Assembly (NCBI GenBank): GCA_002408205.1
Contig: DHQY01000016.1
Span: 1-30,470, forward strand
DNA length: 30,470 nt
DNA from: Bacteroidales bacterium UBA5326
GTDB taxonomy: Bacteria; Bacteroidota; Bacteroidia; Bacteroidales; UBA932
Direction of reading: 5' to 3'
Shown here: in pieces, positions 8,758-18,096 of the stretch
Layout: each line of letters starts with the position of its first letter
How positions within the stretch are numbered: the stretch's first letter is position 1
Position numbers and translations under genes: made by a program
The notes under the pieces: generated by a model
What the model saw: the letters and a program-made list of their open reading frames with translations, nothing else
What the model was told of the DNA's origin: nothing
The model's database searches: none

Positions 8758-10697
8758 TTTCTGTTACAAATATTAAAGTTGCCTTTGCTCACTTTGAGCT
8801 TATGGACCAGGTGACTTTCTCTATTAATCCCAGGGACAGGATAGCTCTTGTGGGTAAAAACGGAGCCGGGAAATCGACGTTATTAAAGATTATTGCCGGA
8901 ATCCAGAAACCAACCGGAGGTTCGGTTGTGATGCCCGATGATTGCAAAATTGGCTATCTGCCCCAGCAAATGGGACATGCAAAAGATAAGACTGTACTGG
9001 ACGAAACGCTTACGGTATTTGCCGAGCTGGACCGGTTGCAGGAGAGAGCAGACAAGATTACCTTACAACTCGCAGAAAGAGATGATTATGAGTCGGATGC
9101 GTACCACCGGCTTATCGTGGAGCTTAACGAAGTGAATGACCGGTTACATATTCTTTCGGGAGAAAATCCCAGGGGAAATGCAGAAAAAACACTTTTAGGT
9201 CTGGGTTTTAAGGTGTCAGATCTTAACAGGCCAACCGGCACCTTTTCCGAAGGATGGAATATGCGTGTGGAACTGGCCAAGTTGTTACTGGCCAGTCCCG
9301 ATATATTACTACTGGACGAGCCTACCAACCACCTGGACATAGAGAGTTTACAATGGCTGGAAAATTATCTGGATAATTATTCCGGCTCTGTTATGGTAAT
9401 TTCACACGACCGGACTTTTCTGGATAACGTTACCAACCGGACCATAGAAATTATGTTGGGCAGGATCCATGATTACAAAGCCGGCTATTCTCATTACCTG
9501 GAGTTACGCAGAGAACGGATAGAACAGCAAACGGCCGCCTATGAGAATCAGCAGAAAGTCATTGAGAAAACAGAAGATTTTATTGCCCGTTTTCGCTACA
9601 AGCCTACCAAATCTAACCAGGTGCAGAGCCGGATAAAAAAGTTGGAGAAAATGGAACGGATTGTGGTGGATCAGGAAGATAATTCCATTTTGCACATTAA
9701 CTTTCCTCCTGTTATCAGAAGCGGACAGATCGCTTTTTCATGCAGTGGCTTGTCTGTTCGTTACGATAAAGATCCTATCTTTACAAAGGCCGAGATGGTG
9801 GTGGAGCGGGGCGAGAAAGTGGCTTTTGTGGGAAGAAACGGCGAAGGCAAAACAACAATGATGAAGCTGATTACCGGTCAGTTGTTACCCTGTGAAGGCA
9901 AGCTGTCGCTGGGATATAATGTCAATCTGGGGTACTATGCGCAAAATCAGGATGAACTGCTGGATAAAGAGGCAACCGTATACGAGACGCTCGATAAGAT
10001 TGCGGTAGGGGATGTACGTGCGAAACTCAGGGATATACTGGCTGCTTTTCTGTTCCGTGGAGAAGAAGTGGATAAAAAGACAGAAGTGCTCAGCGGAGGT
10101 GAACGTTCCCGTCTGGCAATGGCAAAACTTATGTTGCAGCCGTACAACATGCTGGCCCTTGATGAACCGACCAACCATATGGATATCCGTTCCAAAGAAG
10201 TGATGAAAGAGGCTCTCATGCGCTATGAAGGAACCCTTATCATTGTTTCGCACGACCGGACCTTCCTGGACGGACTGGTTGATAAAATATATGAATTCAG
10301 GGACGGTACTGTGAAAGAACACCTGGGAGGCATCCGTGATTTCCTGCACAGGCGTAAACTCGAGAATCTCAGGGAACTCGAAACGAGAGCCCCGGAAAAG
10401 ACAGAAACGAACGGGGAACCAGAGGAGAAAAAATCTCCGGGTTTAAGTTATCAGGAAAAGAAAGAACGTGACAAGATCCTGCGTAAATTACAACAAACCG
10501 TTACCAGATGGGAAAACCGGATAGAACAGCATGAACAGGGCCTGGCTTTAATGGATAAACAGCTGGCCTCTCCGCCTGCAGAAGGTTTTTCAACAGCATT
10601 TTACCAGGTTTACGATAAAGAAAAAAAAGCACTGGAAGAAGCATTCGGTAACTGGGAACAGGCTCAGACGGAACTCGACCGGTTTATAAAGGAATAA
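8754..10697 (+). CDS. ABC-F family ATPase (translation-associated, Uup/YheS-like)
   Basis: 647-residue soluble protein with two ATP-binding cassettes and no membrane segments. Cassette 1: Walker A GKNGAGKST (about residues 35-43), degenerate signature FSEGWNMRVELAKLL, Walker B LLLDEPTNHLD. Cassette 2: Walker A GRNGEGKTT, signature LSGGERSRLAMAKL, Walker B LALDEPTNHMD. The linker between cassettes is long and charged, and the C terminus (KKERDKILRKLQQTVTRWEN onward) forms a coiled coil as in Uup-type members. ABC-F proteins bind the ribosomal E site and rescue stalled translation or give antibiotic resistance; which subfamily this is cannot be settled here. rlmB follows after 3 bases. Confidence 0.92.
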   Translation: MISVTNIKVAFAHFELMDQVTFSINPRDRIALVGKNGAGKSTLLKIIAGIQKPTGGSVVMPDDCKIGYLPQQMGHAKDKTVLDETLTVFAELDRLQERADKITLQLAERDDYESDAYHRLIVELNEVNDRLHILSGENPRGNAEKTLLGLGFKVSDLNRPTGTFSEGWNMRVELAKLLLASPDILLLDEPTNHLDIESLQWLENYLDNYSGSVMVISHDRTFLDNVTNRTIEIMLGRIHDYKAGYSHYLELRRERIEQQTAAYENQQKVIEKTEDFIARFRYKPTKSNQVQSRIKKLEKMERIVVDQEDNSILHINFPPVIRSGQIAFSCSGLSVRYDKDPIFTKAEMVVERGEKVAFVGRNGEGKTTMMKLITGQLLPCEGKLSLGYNVNLGYYAQNQDELLDKEATVYETLDKIAVGDVRAKLRDILAAFLFRGEEVDKKTEVLSGGERSRLAMAKLMLQPYNMLALDEPTNHMDIRSKEVMKEALMRYEGTLIIVSHDRTFLDGLVDKIYEFRDGTVKEHLGGIRDFLHRRKLENLRELETRAPEKTETNGEPEEKKSPGLSYQEKKERDKILRKLQQTVTRWENRIEQHEQGLALMDKQLASPPAEGFSTAFYQVYDKEKKALEEAFGNWEQAQTELDRFIKE

Positions 10698-10700
10698 AGT

Positions 10701-11438
10701 ATGGCAGAAAGCAAAATATATGGCGTGCACCCTGTAAGGGAAGCATTAACAAGCGGTAAGAAACTTGAACGAATTATGTTGCGTCAGGGAACGGAAAGCT
10801 CCGTTTTCCGCGAAATCATGCAGCTTGCCCAGGAAAAAGGAGTACCGGTGCAGTTTGTGCCTCAGGAAAAACTGAATTACCTGGCTAAAGGTGAAACTCA
10901 CCAGGGAATGGTTGCTATACCGGCACAACTCGATTATGCCAATTTTGAAGAGACTGTAGAGATGCTTCTGGCCGGTAACGATAATCCGGTTGTCGTTCTT
11001 TTGGACGGTGTGAGCGATGTGAGAAATTTTGGGGCCATTGCCCGGACCTGTGAGTGTGCCGGAGTAGGAGCGTTAATACTGCCTGCCAAGGGAGGAGCGG
11101 CTGTGAACCAGGATGCAGTAAAAACATCGGCCGGAGCTTTGCTTCGCATTCCAACCTGCAAGGTTCCCAACCTGAGAACGGCCGTCTTCTATTTAAAGCA
11201 AAGCGGTTTTCGCATTGTGGGAGCCACTGAAAAGACTGACGGACTTATCTATGACAATGATTTTACGGTACCGACAGCTCTGATAATGGGCGCGGAAGGC
11301 GCCGGTATTTCCCGGGGAATTGTGACGCTGTGCGATGCATTGGTTGCAGTCCCATTATTGGGGAGCATAGGTTCTCTTAACGTTTCCGCCGCAACAGCGG
11401 TTGTGCTTTACGAAGCTGTTAGGCAACGAATTAATTAG
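10701..11438 (+). CDS. rlmB: 23S rRNA (guanosine-2'-O-)-methyltransferase RlmB (SpoU/TrmH family)
   Basis: 245 residues. It has the N-terminal substrate-binding domain (IYGVHPVREAL) and the C-terminal SPOUT domain with its three motifs: motif 1 DGVSDVRNFGAIARTCECAG, motif 2 ALIMGAEGAGIS, motif 3 VPLLGSIGSLNVSAATAVVL. RlmB methylates G2251 of the 23S rRNA P loop in E. coli; the specificity here is inferred from overall family similarity. It lies 3 bases after the ABC-F ATPase and 7 bases before the flippase. A second SpoU-type gene lies on the other strand at 12899-13651. Confidence 0.9.
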   Translation: MAESKIYGVHPVREALTSGKKLERIMLRQGTESSVFREIMQLAQEKGVPVQFVPQEKLNYLAKGETHQGMVAIPAQLDYANFEETVEMLLAGNDNPVVVLLDGVSDVRNFGAIARTCECAGVGALILPAKGGAAVNQDAVKTSAGALLRIPTCKVPNLRTAVFYLKQSGFRIVGATEKTDGLIYDNDFTVPTALIMGAEGAGISRGIVTLCDALVAVPLLGSIGSLNVSAATAVVLYEAVRQRIN

Positions 11439-11445
11439 ATTCTTC

Positions 11446-12960
11446 ATGAGTGCAAAATCCTCTGCTCTCAAAAAACTGGCCGGCGAAACCGCCATCTATG
11501 GAACAAGCACCATTGTAGCACGGGTGCTGAATTTTTTGCTGGTTCCCATGTATACCCGTGTATTTGTGGATCAGGCCCAGTATGGAGTGGTAACGGAGTT
11601 CATGGCCTACATTGCCGTATTGCAGGTTCTGCTGGTACTGGGACTGGAAACGGGTTGTTTCCGGTACGCTTCGCTGGCGCAGCAACAAAACGGGGGCAAG
11701 GGGGGAGAGAAAGTCTTTTCTTCAGCCTTGGCTACTACAGGAATTTTTTCACTTCTTTTCTTTCTGGCCTGTTTTTTCTGGAGAGGATCCATTGCCAGTG
11801 CGTTAGGATATGAAGGAAATCTGAAATGTGTGGTCTACGTAGCCGGTATCCTGCTGCTGGACAGTGTTACAGCCATTCTGTTTGCCAAATTGCGGTATGA
11901 ACACAGAGCCCTGAAATTTGCCTTAATAAAAACCGTCAAGATTTGTTGCGAATTGGGTTTTAATTTGTTGTTTTTCCTTTGGGCCCCGGGTTATTTTTCG
12001 TCTCATCCACATGCCCTGCTGGCTCGCTTCATAGGTCCCGTGCCCGAATTCAATTATGTGCTGTTTTCTGTTTTCCTCTCCTGCGTTATTTGTGTGCTCT
12101 TCTTTATTCCCGATTTACTGAAAAAAGCAACTTACGGAATAGACAAAACCTTGTGGCCAAAGCTGATGATGTACTCCTTACCCCTTATGATTGCCGGTTT
12201 GCCCGGTATTCTGAACGATTTCAGCGATCGGCTTTTGTTCCGTTTTCTTATGCCGGAAGAGATATTCAGAACGCAGATGGGGATTTACCAGGCGGGAGTA
12301 AAGCTTGCGGTGCTCATTAATCTTTTCATTCAAATGTTCCGTTATGCGGCCGAGCCTTTCTTTTTTGGAGAATCGGCAAAGAAAGATGCCAAAGATACAT
12401 ATGCCAAAGTGATGAATTACTTTACCGCATTTTGTATGTTGGTCTATCTGGGCATATTGCTATATATAGATCTCTTTGAGCTCATCCTTGGCTCTTCCTA
12501 CAGGGAGGGTGTTGTTGTCGTCCCTGTTATGGCGCTGGCTTATGTTTTGCTTGGAATATATTTCAATGCCAGCATATGGATCAAATTGTCCGGAAAAACA
12601 GGTTATGCTGTGCTCATCACATCTGCCGGACTCCTCGTTACTCTGGCAGTGAACTTACTTTTTATGCCTCGGTTTGGCTACATGGCTGCTGCCTGGGGAC
12701 ACTTGGCCAGTTATCTGGTAATGTTGGTAATATGTGTGATTTTGGGCAGAAAGGTCTATCCTGTTTCGTATGAGTGGAAAAAAGTGTTTATTTATGTCTT
12801 TACCGGTGTGGTTATCTATCTGGTATCTACATTATTCAACCATCTTTCCATTGTGCCCAGACTGGCACTGAATACCTTATTATTAGGAGGTTATGTGCTT
12901 ATATGGCTGCGGGTGGAGCGTCTTTACGGAACATTGCGCAGGTTATTGCAGCGGCGGTAG
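11446..12960 (+). CDS. Polysaccharide/lipid flippase, Wzx/MurJ-like (MOP superfamily)
   Basis: 504 residues from ATG 11446 (MSAKSSALKKLAGETAIYGT). An upstream in-frame TTG at 11401 lies inside rlmB and is unlikely. About 12-14 hydrophobic segments and the N-terminal GETAIYGTSTIVARVLNFLL region are typical of the oligosaccharide flippase (polysaccharide_synt) family, which moves lipid-linked sugars across the inner membrane. No other polysaccharide genes are adjacent, so its substrate is unknown. It is the last gene of the plus-strand run. Its last 62 bases overlap, tail to tail, the end of the minus-strand methyltransferase gene. Confidence 0.88.
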   Translation: MSAKSSALKKLAGETAIYGTSTIVARVLNFLLVPMYTRVFVDQAQYGVVTEFMAYIAVLQVLLVLGLETGCFRYASLAQQQNGGKGGEKVFSSALATTGIFSLLFFLACFFWRGSIASALGYEGNLKCVVYVAGILLLDSVTAILFAKLRYEHRALKFALIKTVKICCELGFNLLFFLWAPGYFSSHPHALLARFIGPVPEFNYVLFSVFLSCVICVLFFIPDLLKKATYGIDKTLWPKLMMYSLPLMIAGLPGILNDFSDRLLFRFLMPEEIFRTQMGIYQAGVKLAVLINLFIQMFRYAAEPFFFGESAKKDAKDTYAKVMNYFTAFCMLVYLGILLYIDLFELILGSSYREGVVVVPVMALAYVLLGIYFNASIWIKLSGKTGYAVLITSAGLLVTLAVNLLFMPRFGYMAAAWGHLASYLVMLVICVILGRKVYPVSYEWKKVFIYVFTGVVIYLVSTLFNHLSIVPRLALNTLLLGGYVLIWLRVERLYGTLRRLLQRR

Positions 12961-13651
12961 CCACATTCAACGACTCCGAGCCTTTTCGGTACGAAGGTAT
13001 GAACAGCTTACAAGTGAGCAGGGGAACAACCTCGCTGCTTATGCCGTGCGATTCACTTCCCAGAACAATGAAGCCCGAATCGGGCAACGGTATGTTATAT
13101 ATATTTTCTCCGCCCTGAAGCAGTGTTCCTGCAACCGGCATACCGCAATCGCTAAACAGACGGGGCAGGGAAGTATAGCAGACCGGGACACGTAACAAGG
13201 CGCCCATAGTTGCCTGAACCGTTTTGGGATTATATAGCTCTACGCAATCTTCCGAAGCATAAACGGCCTTAATATCAAACCAGTCGGCCAGACGCAAAAT
13301 GGTTCCAAAATTTCCCGGATCCCTAATGCCGTCGAGGGCGATATATAAATGTTCCTTTTGCGGTTCAATAAATACAGGATCGGGAATGGATACTACGGCC
13401 AGTGCAGGAGACGGAGAGGTCAGAGACGTAATCCGTGCCATTTCGTTTTCTGTAACATACTCGGCATGAATGTGGGCAGGTGCCTGAAACAGGTTCTCCC
13501 TTACAAATAATCTTTTAATCTTATATACAGAAGGATTAAGGAGCAGTTCTTCCACCATTTTTACCCCTTCTATTATAAATTCTTTATATTCCCATCTGAA
13601 TTTTTTATGGGCAAGAGAACGTATCCTGCTTATATCCGGTTTACTTAACAT
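12899..13651 (-). CDS. TrmH/SpoU family RNA 2'-O-methyltransferase
   Basis: 250-residue SPOUT-fold RNA methyltransferase using S-adenosylmethionine. An N-terminal substrate-binding domain (EFIIEGVKMVEELL, residues about 25-38) precedes the catalytic domain with motif 1 LDGIRDPGNFGTILRLADWF, motif 2 IVLGSESHGIS and motif 3 IPSYRKGSESLNVATAAAI. The methylated nucleotide is unknown. It starts 5 bases after the decarboxylase stop and is probably cotranscribed with it. Its final codons overlap the end of the flippase gene by 62 bases on the opposite strand. Confidence 0.92.
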   Translation of the reverse strand: MLSKPDISRIRSLAHKKFRWEYKEFIIEGVKMVEELLLNPSVYKIKRLFVRENLFQAPAHIHAEYVTENEMARITSLTSPSPALAVVSIPDPVFIEPQKEHLYIALDGIRDPGNFGTILRLADWFDIKAVYASEDCVELYNPKTVQATMGALLRVPVCYTSLPRLFSDCGMPVAGTLLQGGENIYNIPLPDSGFIVLGSESHGISSEVVPLLTCKLFIPSYRKGSESLNVATAAAITCAMFRKDAPPAAI

Positions 13652-13656
13652 GTATT

Positions 13657-15045
13657 TTAGTAACCAAGAATTTTTAACATGGATTTATAGGTTTGCTCCT
13701 TTGAGAACAGCTTTGTATAATAGGCTCCGTCTTCTTCACCAATGATAACCATTTTGGGTGCGGGCAACAAGCAATGTTGAAGTCCGCCGAATCCGGATAT
13801 GGATTCCTGGTAGGCTCCGGTATTGAAGAACCCGATATATAATGGTTCTCCGTTTTCATTTTTTGGAAGGAAAACAGCGTTTGCATGAGCCTCGGCATTA
13901 TAATAATCCTGTGAATCGCAGGTGAGTCCTCCAAGAAAAACACGCTGGTAAGGTTCATTCCATTTATTTATGGGGAGTAAAATAAATCTGCGTTTAATGC
14001 CCCAGGTGTCCGGTAAAGTGGTCATAAAGGAGGAATCTATCATATACCAGCGTTCACGGTCGTTTTGCTGCTTTTCTCCAAGAACCTGGTAAATGGTGGC
14101 TCCGCTTTCTCCAACGGTAAAGGATCCGAATTCGGTAAAAATATGCGGTTCAGGGACATTTCGGCTGGTACAAATACTCTTTATCTGGGCGATGATTTCC
14201 TCTGCCATATATTCATAGTCGTAATCGAATGAAAGGGAATTTCTTACAGGGAAACCTCCACCCAGGTTCAATGAATCCAGATCGGGACAAAATGATTTCA
14301 GGTCACAATATACGTTTACGCATTTGGCCAACTCGTTCCAGTAGTAAGCATTATCCTGTATTCCAGTGTTTATGAAGAAATGAAGCATTTTTAACGTAAA
14401 TTTTGGATTGCGTTTTATGTATTTGTGATAAAACGGAACCACATCGCTGTAACGGATCCCCAGGCGGCTGGTATAGAATTCGAACTTTGGCTCTTCCTCG
14501 GCGGCTATTCTGATACCAATCTTACAGGGAACAGTCAGTACGTTATCCAGTTCTTCCACTTCAGGCATATTGTCCAGAATGGGTATGGTATTGCACCATC
14601 CATTGTTCACAAGGTTGGCTATATTCTCTATGTACAGCTGCTTTTTATAACCATTGCATATAATATAAAGGTCTTTGTCTACGATCTTCTGTTCGTAAAG
14701 CGCATCAATAAGATTTATATCAAAAGCTGACGATGTCTCAATATGGATGTCGTTTTTGAGGGCTTCTTCCAGCACAAATGAAAAATGTGATGACTTTGTA
14801 CAGTAGCAGTAATGATAATCACCGTTGTAATCCACTTTGGCCATTGCTACATTAAAAAGTCGCTTGGCACGTTGAATTTGTTTGGATATTTGTGGTAAAT
14901 AACAGAATTTCAATGGGGTTCCGTATTGCTCAATAAGGTCCATAACAGGGATATCATGAAAAAGCAATTCGCCTTCTTCAACCCTGAATTCTTCCTGCGG
15001 AAAGTCAAAACTTTGCTGAATAAGATCTATGTACTTGTTCTTCAT
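13657..15045 (-). CDS. Fold-type III PLP-dependent decarboxylase (arginine/diaminopimelate decarboxylase-like)
   Basis: 462 residues related to alanine-racemase-fold decarboxylases. Landmarks: YCTKSSHF near residue 80, with the PLP-binding Lys; the Gly-rich loop LGGGFP; EFGSFTVGESG in the place of the EPGR motif; CDSQDYY in the place of the catalytic Cys motif CxxxD; and GAYQESISGFGG with the PLP-contacting Tyr. Proteins of this length and N terminus (YIDLIQQSFDFPQEEF) are found across Bacteroidota and usually annotated as arginine decarboxylase; the actual substrate cannot be read from sequence. It is transcribed divergently from tamL, and a perfect -7 box at 15105-15112 could drive it. Confidence 0.82.
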   Translation of the reverse strand: MKNKYIDLIQQSFDFPQEEFRVEEGELLFHDIPVMDLIEQYGTPLKFCYLPQISKQIQRAKRLFNVAMAKVDYNGDYHYCYCTKSSHFSFVLEEALKNDIHIETSSAFDINLIDALYEQKIVDKDLYIICNGYKKQLYIENIANLVNNGWCNTIPILDNMPEVEELDNVLTVPCKIGIRIAAEEEPKFEFYTSRLGIRYSDVVPFYHKYIKRNPKFTLKMLHFFINTGIQDNAYYWNELAKCVNVYCDLKSFCPDLDSLNLGGGFPVRNSLSFDYDYEYMAEEIIAQIKSICTSRNVPEPHIFTEFGSFTVGESGATIYQVLGEKQQNDRERWYMIDSSFMTTLPDTWGIKRRFILLPINKWNEPYQRVFLGGLTCDSQDYYNAEAHANAVFLPKNENGEPLYIGFFNTGAYQESISGFGGLQHCLLPAPKMVIIGEEDGAYYTKLFSKEQTYKSMLKILGY

Positions 15046-15063
15046 TTCAGAAATGTAAGTAAG

Positions 15064-15075
15064 TTACTTAAGTAA
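15064..15075. repeat. 12-bp perfect palindrome in the decarboxylase leader
   Basis: TTACTTAAGTAA is its own reverse complement. It lies between the decarboxylase start codon (15045) and the candidate -7 box at 15105-15112, so it would be in the untranslated leader. It could be an operator, but chance is possible in AT-rich DNA. Confidence 0.35.
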
Positions 15076-15104
15076 AAAAAATACAATGTAAATCAATTGG
15101 ATTG

Positions 15105-15112
15105 CAAATATA
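15105..15112 (-). promoter_or_regulatory. Putative promoter -7 box for the decarboxylase operon
   Basis: On the minus strand this reads TATATTTG, matching TAnnTTTG exactly, about 60 bases upstream of the decarboxylase ATG. No clear TTTG -33 element is seen at the usual distance. Confidence 0.4.
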
Positions 15113-15114
15113 TA

Positions 15115-15130
15115 CTAAATATTTATTTAG
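15115..15130. repeat. Inverted repeat between the divergent decarboxylase and tamL promoters
   Basis: A perfect 7-bp inverted repeat with a 2-base centre (CTAAATA-TT-TATTTAG) sits between the minus-strand -7 box (15105-15112) and the plus-strand -7 box (15154-15161), a position suitable for a shared regulator. Inference only. Confidence 0.35.
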
Positions 15131-15153
15131 AATAGGTATTCATGCTTTTTTTC

Positions 15154-15161
15154 TACTTTTG
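15154..15161 (+). promoter_or_regulatory. Putative tamL promoter -7 box
   Basis: TACTTTTG matches TAnnTTTG exactly. It ends only 4 bases before the ATG at 15166, so the transcript would be leaderless or nearly so. It rules against using the longer in-frame start at 15142. Confidence 0.4.
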
Positions 15162-15165
15162 TATT

Positions 15166-17421
15166 ATGTGTAAGCGCAGTTTTCTTTTAAGCCTTCCGGC
15201 CGTTTTTTTTCTTTCTCTGTTATGGGGGTGTTCGCTTACACGTTATGTTCCTGACGATGCCTATCTGCTTCAGAAGAATACTGTTACCGTAGAACCCGGA
15301 AATGAAATATCTGCAAGCACTCTGGAAACATTTCTGCGACAAAAACCTAATTCCAGCATTATTTTTGGATGGAAAACGTTCCTGCAGATTTACAATCTGA
15401 GTCCCCGTGAAGATAACGGATGGAGCCGTTTCCTTAAAAAAATGGGAGAGCCGCCTGTCTTGTTTGATTCTTTGCTTATTCAAAGAAGTATTATGAACAT
15501 TGATAACCACCTGGTATCACTGGGGTATTATAATAACAACATTTCAAGCCGGGTTGAATACGATGAGAAAAAAGCCAGGGTAAATTATTATGTAAAACCA
15601 GGTAAAACCTATGCCATAGATACCATAGTGCTCCGCTCGGAGGATCCTGCCATAAGCGAACTTTATTACAAGACTTTGAACCAATCGCTTATAGGCGATG
15701 GCTCGGTTCTGGCTTCCTCGGTTCTGGATTCAGAGGCATCAAGATTAAATGCTCTGATGCGAAACAACGGATATTACGATTTTAATAAGAACCTGGTTAC
15801 GTTTCGTGCAGATACGCTAAAAGGTGACGGAACGGCTAAGCTGGAAGTGCTTATCCCGGGCCAGACTCCTCATAAAATATTCAAGATTAGGAAAGTGAGT
15901 GTCTATACCGGGTTCGATCCCATACGGGCCGCAATGGATTCCGGCTACTATGCGGCCCTGGACAGTCTTGCATATAACGGGATGACATTATATTTCTGCG
16001 ACAGACCCGATATCCGGCCAAAGCTGGTAAACAGCCTGAATTTTATCCGCCCGGGAGATACATACAACGAATCTGTCGTAAAGACTACGTACAACCGGTT
16101 TTCCAGTATCAGGCTTTTTAACGGCGTTACACTTCTCTTTGATAAAGTGGAAGAACAAGTCCCTGCCGACACAGCCGCTGTAGATTGCACCATAAGACTG
16201 AGTCCGGGCAACCTGCAGGGATATAAACTGAATCTCGAAGCCTCGAGCAATTCCAACGGACTTATTGGCGTTTCGCCTGTTTTGTCTTATTACCATAAGA
16301 ACATCTTCCGTGGCGGTGAATGGCTTACCGTAAGTTTTATGGGTAATTTCCAGTTCAAGATTAAGGACCCTATCCGTGCGACGGAGCTGGGTACCTCAAT
16401 GACACTTACTTTTCCAAAAATGCTTTTTCCAATCAGCGGAAATATCTTTAAAAACCACATTCCGAGAACCGATGTTTCTGCCAGTTATAACTACCAGTCA
16501 AGACCTGAATACACACGCAATATAGCTATTACCACTTTCGGATATACATGGAGGATGCGTGATCGTTTCTTCTATACTGTCAATCCTATCAAACTTAAAC
16601 TGGTTAAATTGCATAATCTAAGTCCGTCTTTCCTGGAAACGCTTAAGGATCCGTTTATAATAGATACATACCGGGACCACTTTGATCTGGGTCTTTCTTC
16701 GCTGTTCTATTATACAACGGACAATTCGGCCGTACCTGTGAAAAGTTATTTCTATTTCAGGGGCGGGGCCGAGGCCGCCGGCAACGTTCTGAGTGCTTTC
16801 AACAGCCTGATGAAAACAGACACCACCGGAGCCCATCTGATTGGCGGCATAGCTTATTCCCAATACGTAAAATTTGATGTTAATACAGCTTACACATGGA
16901 TCAGCGGCAGGCATCAGCTGGCAGGCCGCCTTTTTGCCGGAGTAGGCATTCCATATGGAAATGCGAATTCGCTGCCTTTGGAACAGATGTTTTTTTCGGG
17001 TGGGGCCAACAGTTTGCGTGGCTGGCAGGCCCGCACTGTAGGTCCGGGATCTATGCCGGTTGACTCTACCTTCAGTATTCCCAATCAATCGGGTGACGTT
17101 AAGCTGGAAGTAAATTTGGAATACCGTTTTCCTGTCTTTTGGAAGGTGGAAGGAGCCTTGTTTGCCGATGCAGGAAATATATGGACTCTGCCCAAACGGA
17201 ATGCCCCGGACACCAAAGGAACGTTCCGTTTTAAGAATTTCATGAACAGTGTGGCAATGGATGCCGGACTGGGAATCAGACTTAATCTTTCATTTGTCGT
17301 ACTCAGGCTCGATCTGGGTATGATCATGCGTGATCCTGTGCGGAACAAATGGATCCCTGCGAACGAATGGCTTAAAAGAAATAATTATTCGTTCCAGTTT
17401 GGGGTAGGGTACCCGTTCTGA
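15166..17421 (+). CDS. tamL: TamL: lipoprotein-type TamA/BamA family outer-membrane assembly protein
   Basis: 751 residues from ATG 15166. The first residues (MCKRSFLLSLPAVFFLSLLW) form a signal peptide ending in a lipobox-like LWGC, so the mature protein probably carries a lipid anchor, the hallmark of the Bacteroidota TamL branch of Omp85 proteins. The N-terminal half contains POTRA-like segments. The C-terminal half is an Omp85 beta-barrel with the loop-6 motif as SLRGWQ, and the protein ends in Phe (FQFGVGYPF), as expected for a barrel-insertion signal. Role: outer-membrane protein insertion or assembly; its usual partner TamB is not in this window. I prefer the start at 15166 because it begins the signal peptide and lies after the -7 box. 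Confidence 0.88.
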   Translation: MCKRSFLLSLPAVFFLSLLWGCSLTRYVPDDAYLLQKNTVTVEPGNEISASTLETFLRQKPNSSIIFGWKTFLQIYNLSPREDNGWSRFLKKMGEPPVLFDSLLIQRSIMNIDNHLVSLGYYNNNISSRVEYDEKKARVNYYVKPGKTYAIDTIVLRSEDPAISELYYKTLNQSLIGDGSVLASSVLDSEASRLNALMRNNGYYDFNKNLVTFRADTLKGDGTAKLEVLIPGQTPHKIFKIRKVSVYTGFDPIRAAMDSGYYAALDSLAYNGMTLYFCDRPDIRPKLVNSLNFIRPGDTYNESVVKTTYNRFSSIRLFNGVTLLFDKVEEQVPADTAAVDCTIRLSPGNLQGYKLNLEASSNSNGLIGVSPVLSYYHKNIFRGGEWLTVSFMGNFQFKIKDPIRATELGTSMTLTFPKMLFPISGNIFKNHIPRTDVSASYNYQSRPEYTRNIAITTFGYTWRMRDRFFYTVNPIKLKLVKLHNLSPSFLETLKDPFIIDTYRDHFDLGLSSLFYYTTDNSAVPVKSYFYFRGGAEAAGNVLSAFNSLMKTDTTGAHLIGGIAYSQYVKFDVNTAYTWISGRHQLAGRLFAGVGIPYGNANSLPLEQMFFSGGANSLRGWQARTVGPGSMPVDSTFSIPNQSGDVKLEVNLEYRFPVFWKVEGALFADAGNIWTLPKRNAPDTKGTFRFKNFMNSVAMDAGLGIRLNLSFVVLRLDLGMIMRDPVRNKWIPANEWLKRNNYSFQFGVGYPF

Positions 17422-17432
17422 TTGGGTGCCGT

Positions 17433-18095
17433 TTACCTGAACAAGAGCGTTCCAAAATATTCCGGTCTGTGAAAATCGGGCTTGGGGGTAAGCACGGGCG
17501 ACCAGCTTACAAAATGGGGAACAGGTGTTTTATCGCCGCATTTGTAAAAGTTCGCTTTCATGGTTCTGCCTGCAACCGGTGTATCGCACTCATCGAATAT
17601 AGACCAGGGAATTACCACCGTCAGAACCCATTCTGTCCGTTCCTTCTTCAGTCCGAAGGCCTTGTTTCCCAGGGTTGAGTGCCTCTCAATGCGGGATGTG
17701 ACGTCAACAGGATACCTGTATCTCCCGGCGCGTCCGGTTCCCCGGCCCATAAGGCATGTGCCAATACAGGTAAATTCGAAGTTATAATAATCGGGCCGGT
17801 CTGCAGAAGGCTGAACAAAGAATTCAACACAGGAATCTTCCCAGGAACGTGCGGTAGCGTCATCCTCATAGGTGGCAAGCACCGCCTCTTCGGTTACCCT
17901 GAACTGCAGGAAAAGTGCATGCTGCGAATAAGCCGCACGGATGGATGCAGTTGGTTTATAGGGAAAAGCCTCGGGCCAGTTAAGGGTTTCAAGTGGGGTA
18001 TAAGGAATCTGAACGGAGTCAAAATCAAAAGCACCGTCCGTAACGGGATAAACATTCATGACCATACTCAGCATTGCTATTAATAGGGCAGGCAT
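17433..18095 (-). CDS. Carbohydrate-binding family 9-like protein
   Basis: 220 residues with features of the CBM9-like fold found in Bacteroidales: an early strand with AAYSQHALFLQFRVTEEAV, the central WEDSCVEFFVQP motif, YYNFEFTCIGTCLMGRG, and the late FYKCGDKTPVPHFVSWSPV. The first ~16 residues are hydrophobic but lack positive charge, so a signal peptide is uncertain and internal Met codons could be the true start. It begins one base after the NagB-LmbE stop and is the last gene of a minus-strand run. Its stop lies 11 bases from the convergent tamL stop. Ligand unknown. Confidence 0.75.
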   Translation of the reverse strand: MPALLIAMLSMVMNVYPVTDGAFDFDSVQIPYTPLETLNWPEAFPYKPTASIRAAYSQHALFLQFRVTEEAVLATYEDDATARSWEDSCVEFFVQPSADRPDYYNFEFTCIGTCLMGRGTGRAGRYRYPVDVTSRIERHSTLGNKAFGLKKERTEWVLTVVIPWSIFDECDTPVAGRTMKANFYKCGDKTPVPHFVSWSPVLTPKPDFHRPEYFGTLLFR

Positions 18096-18096
18096 A

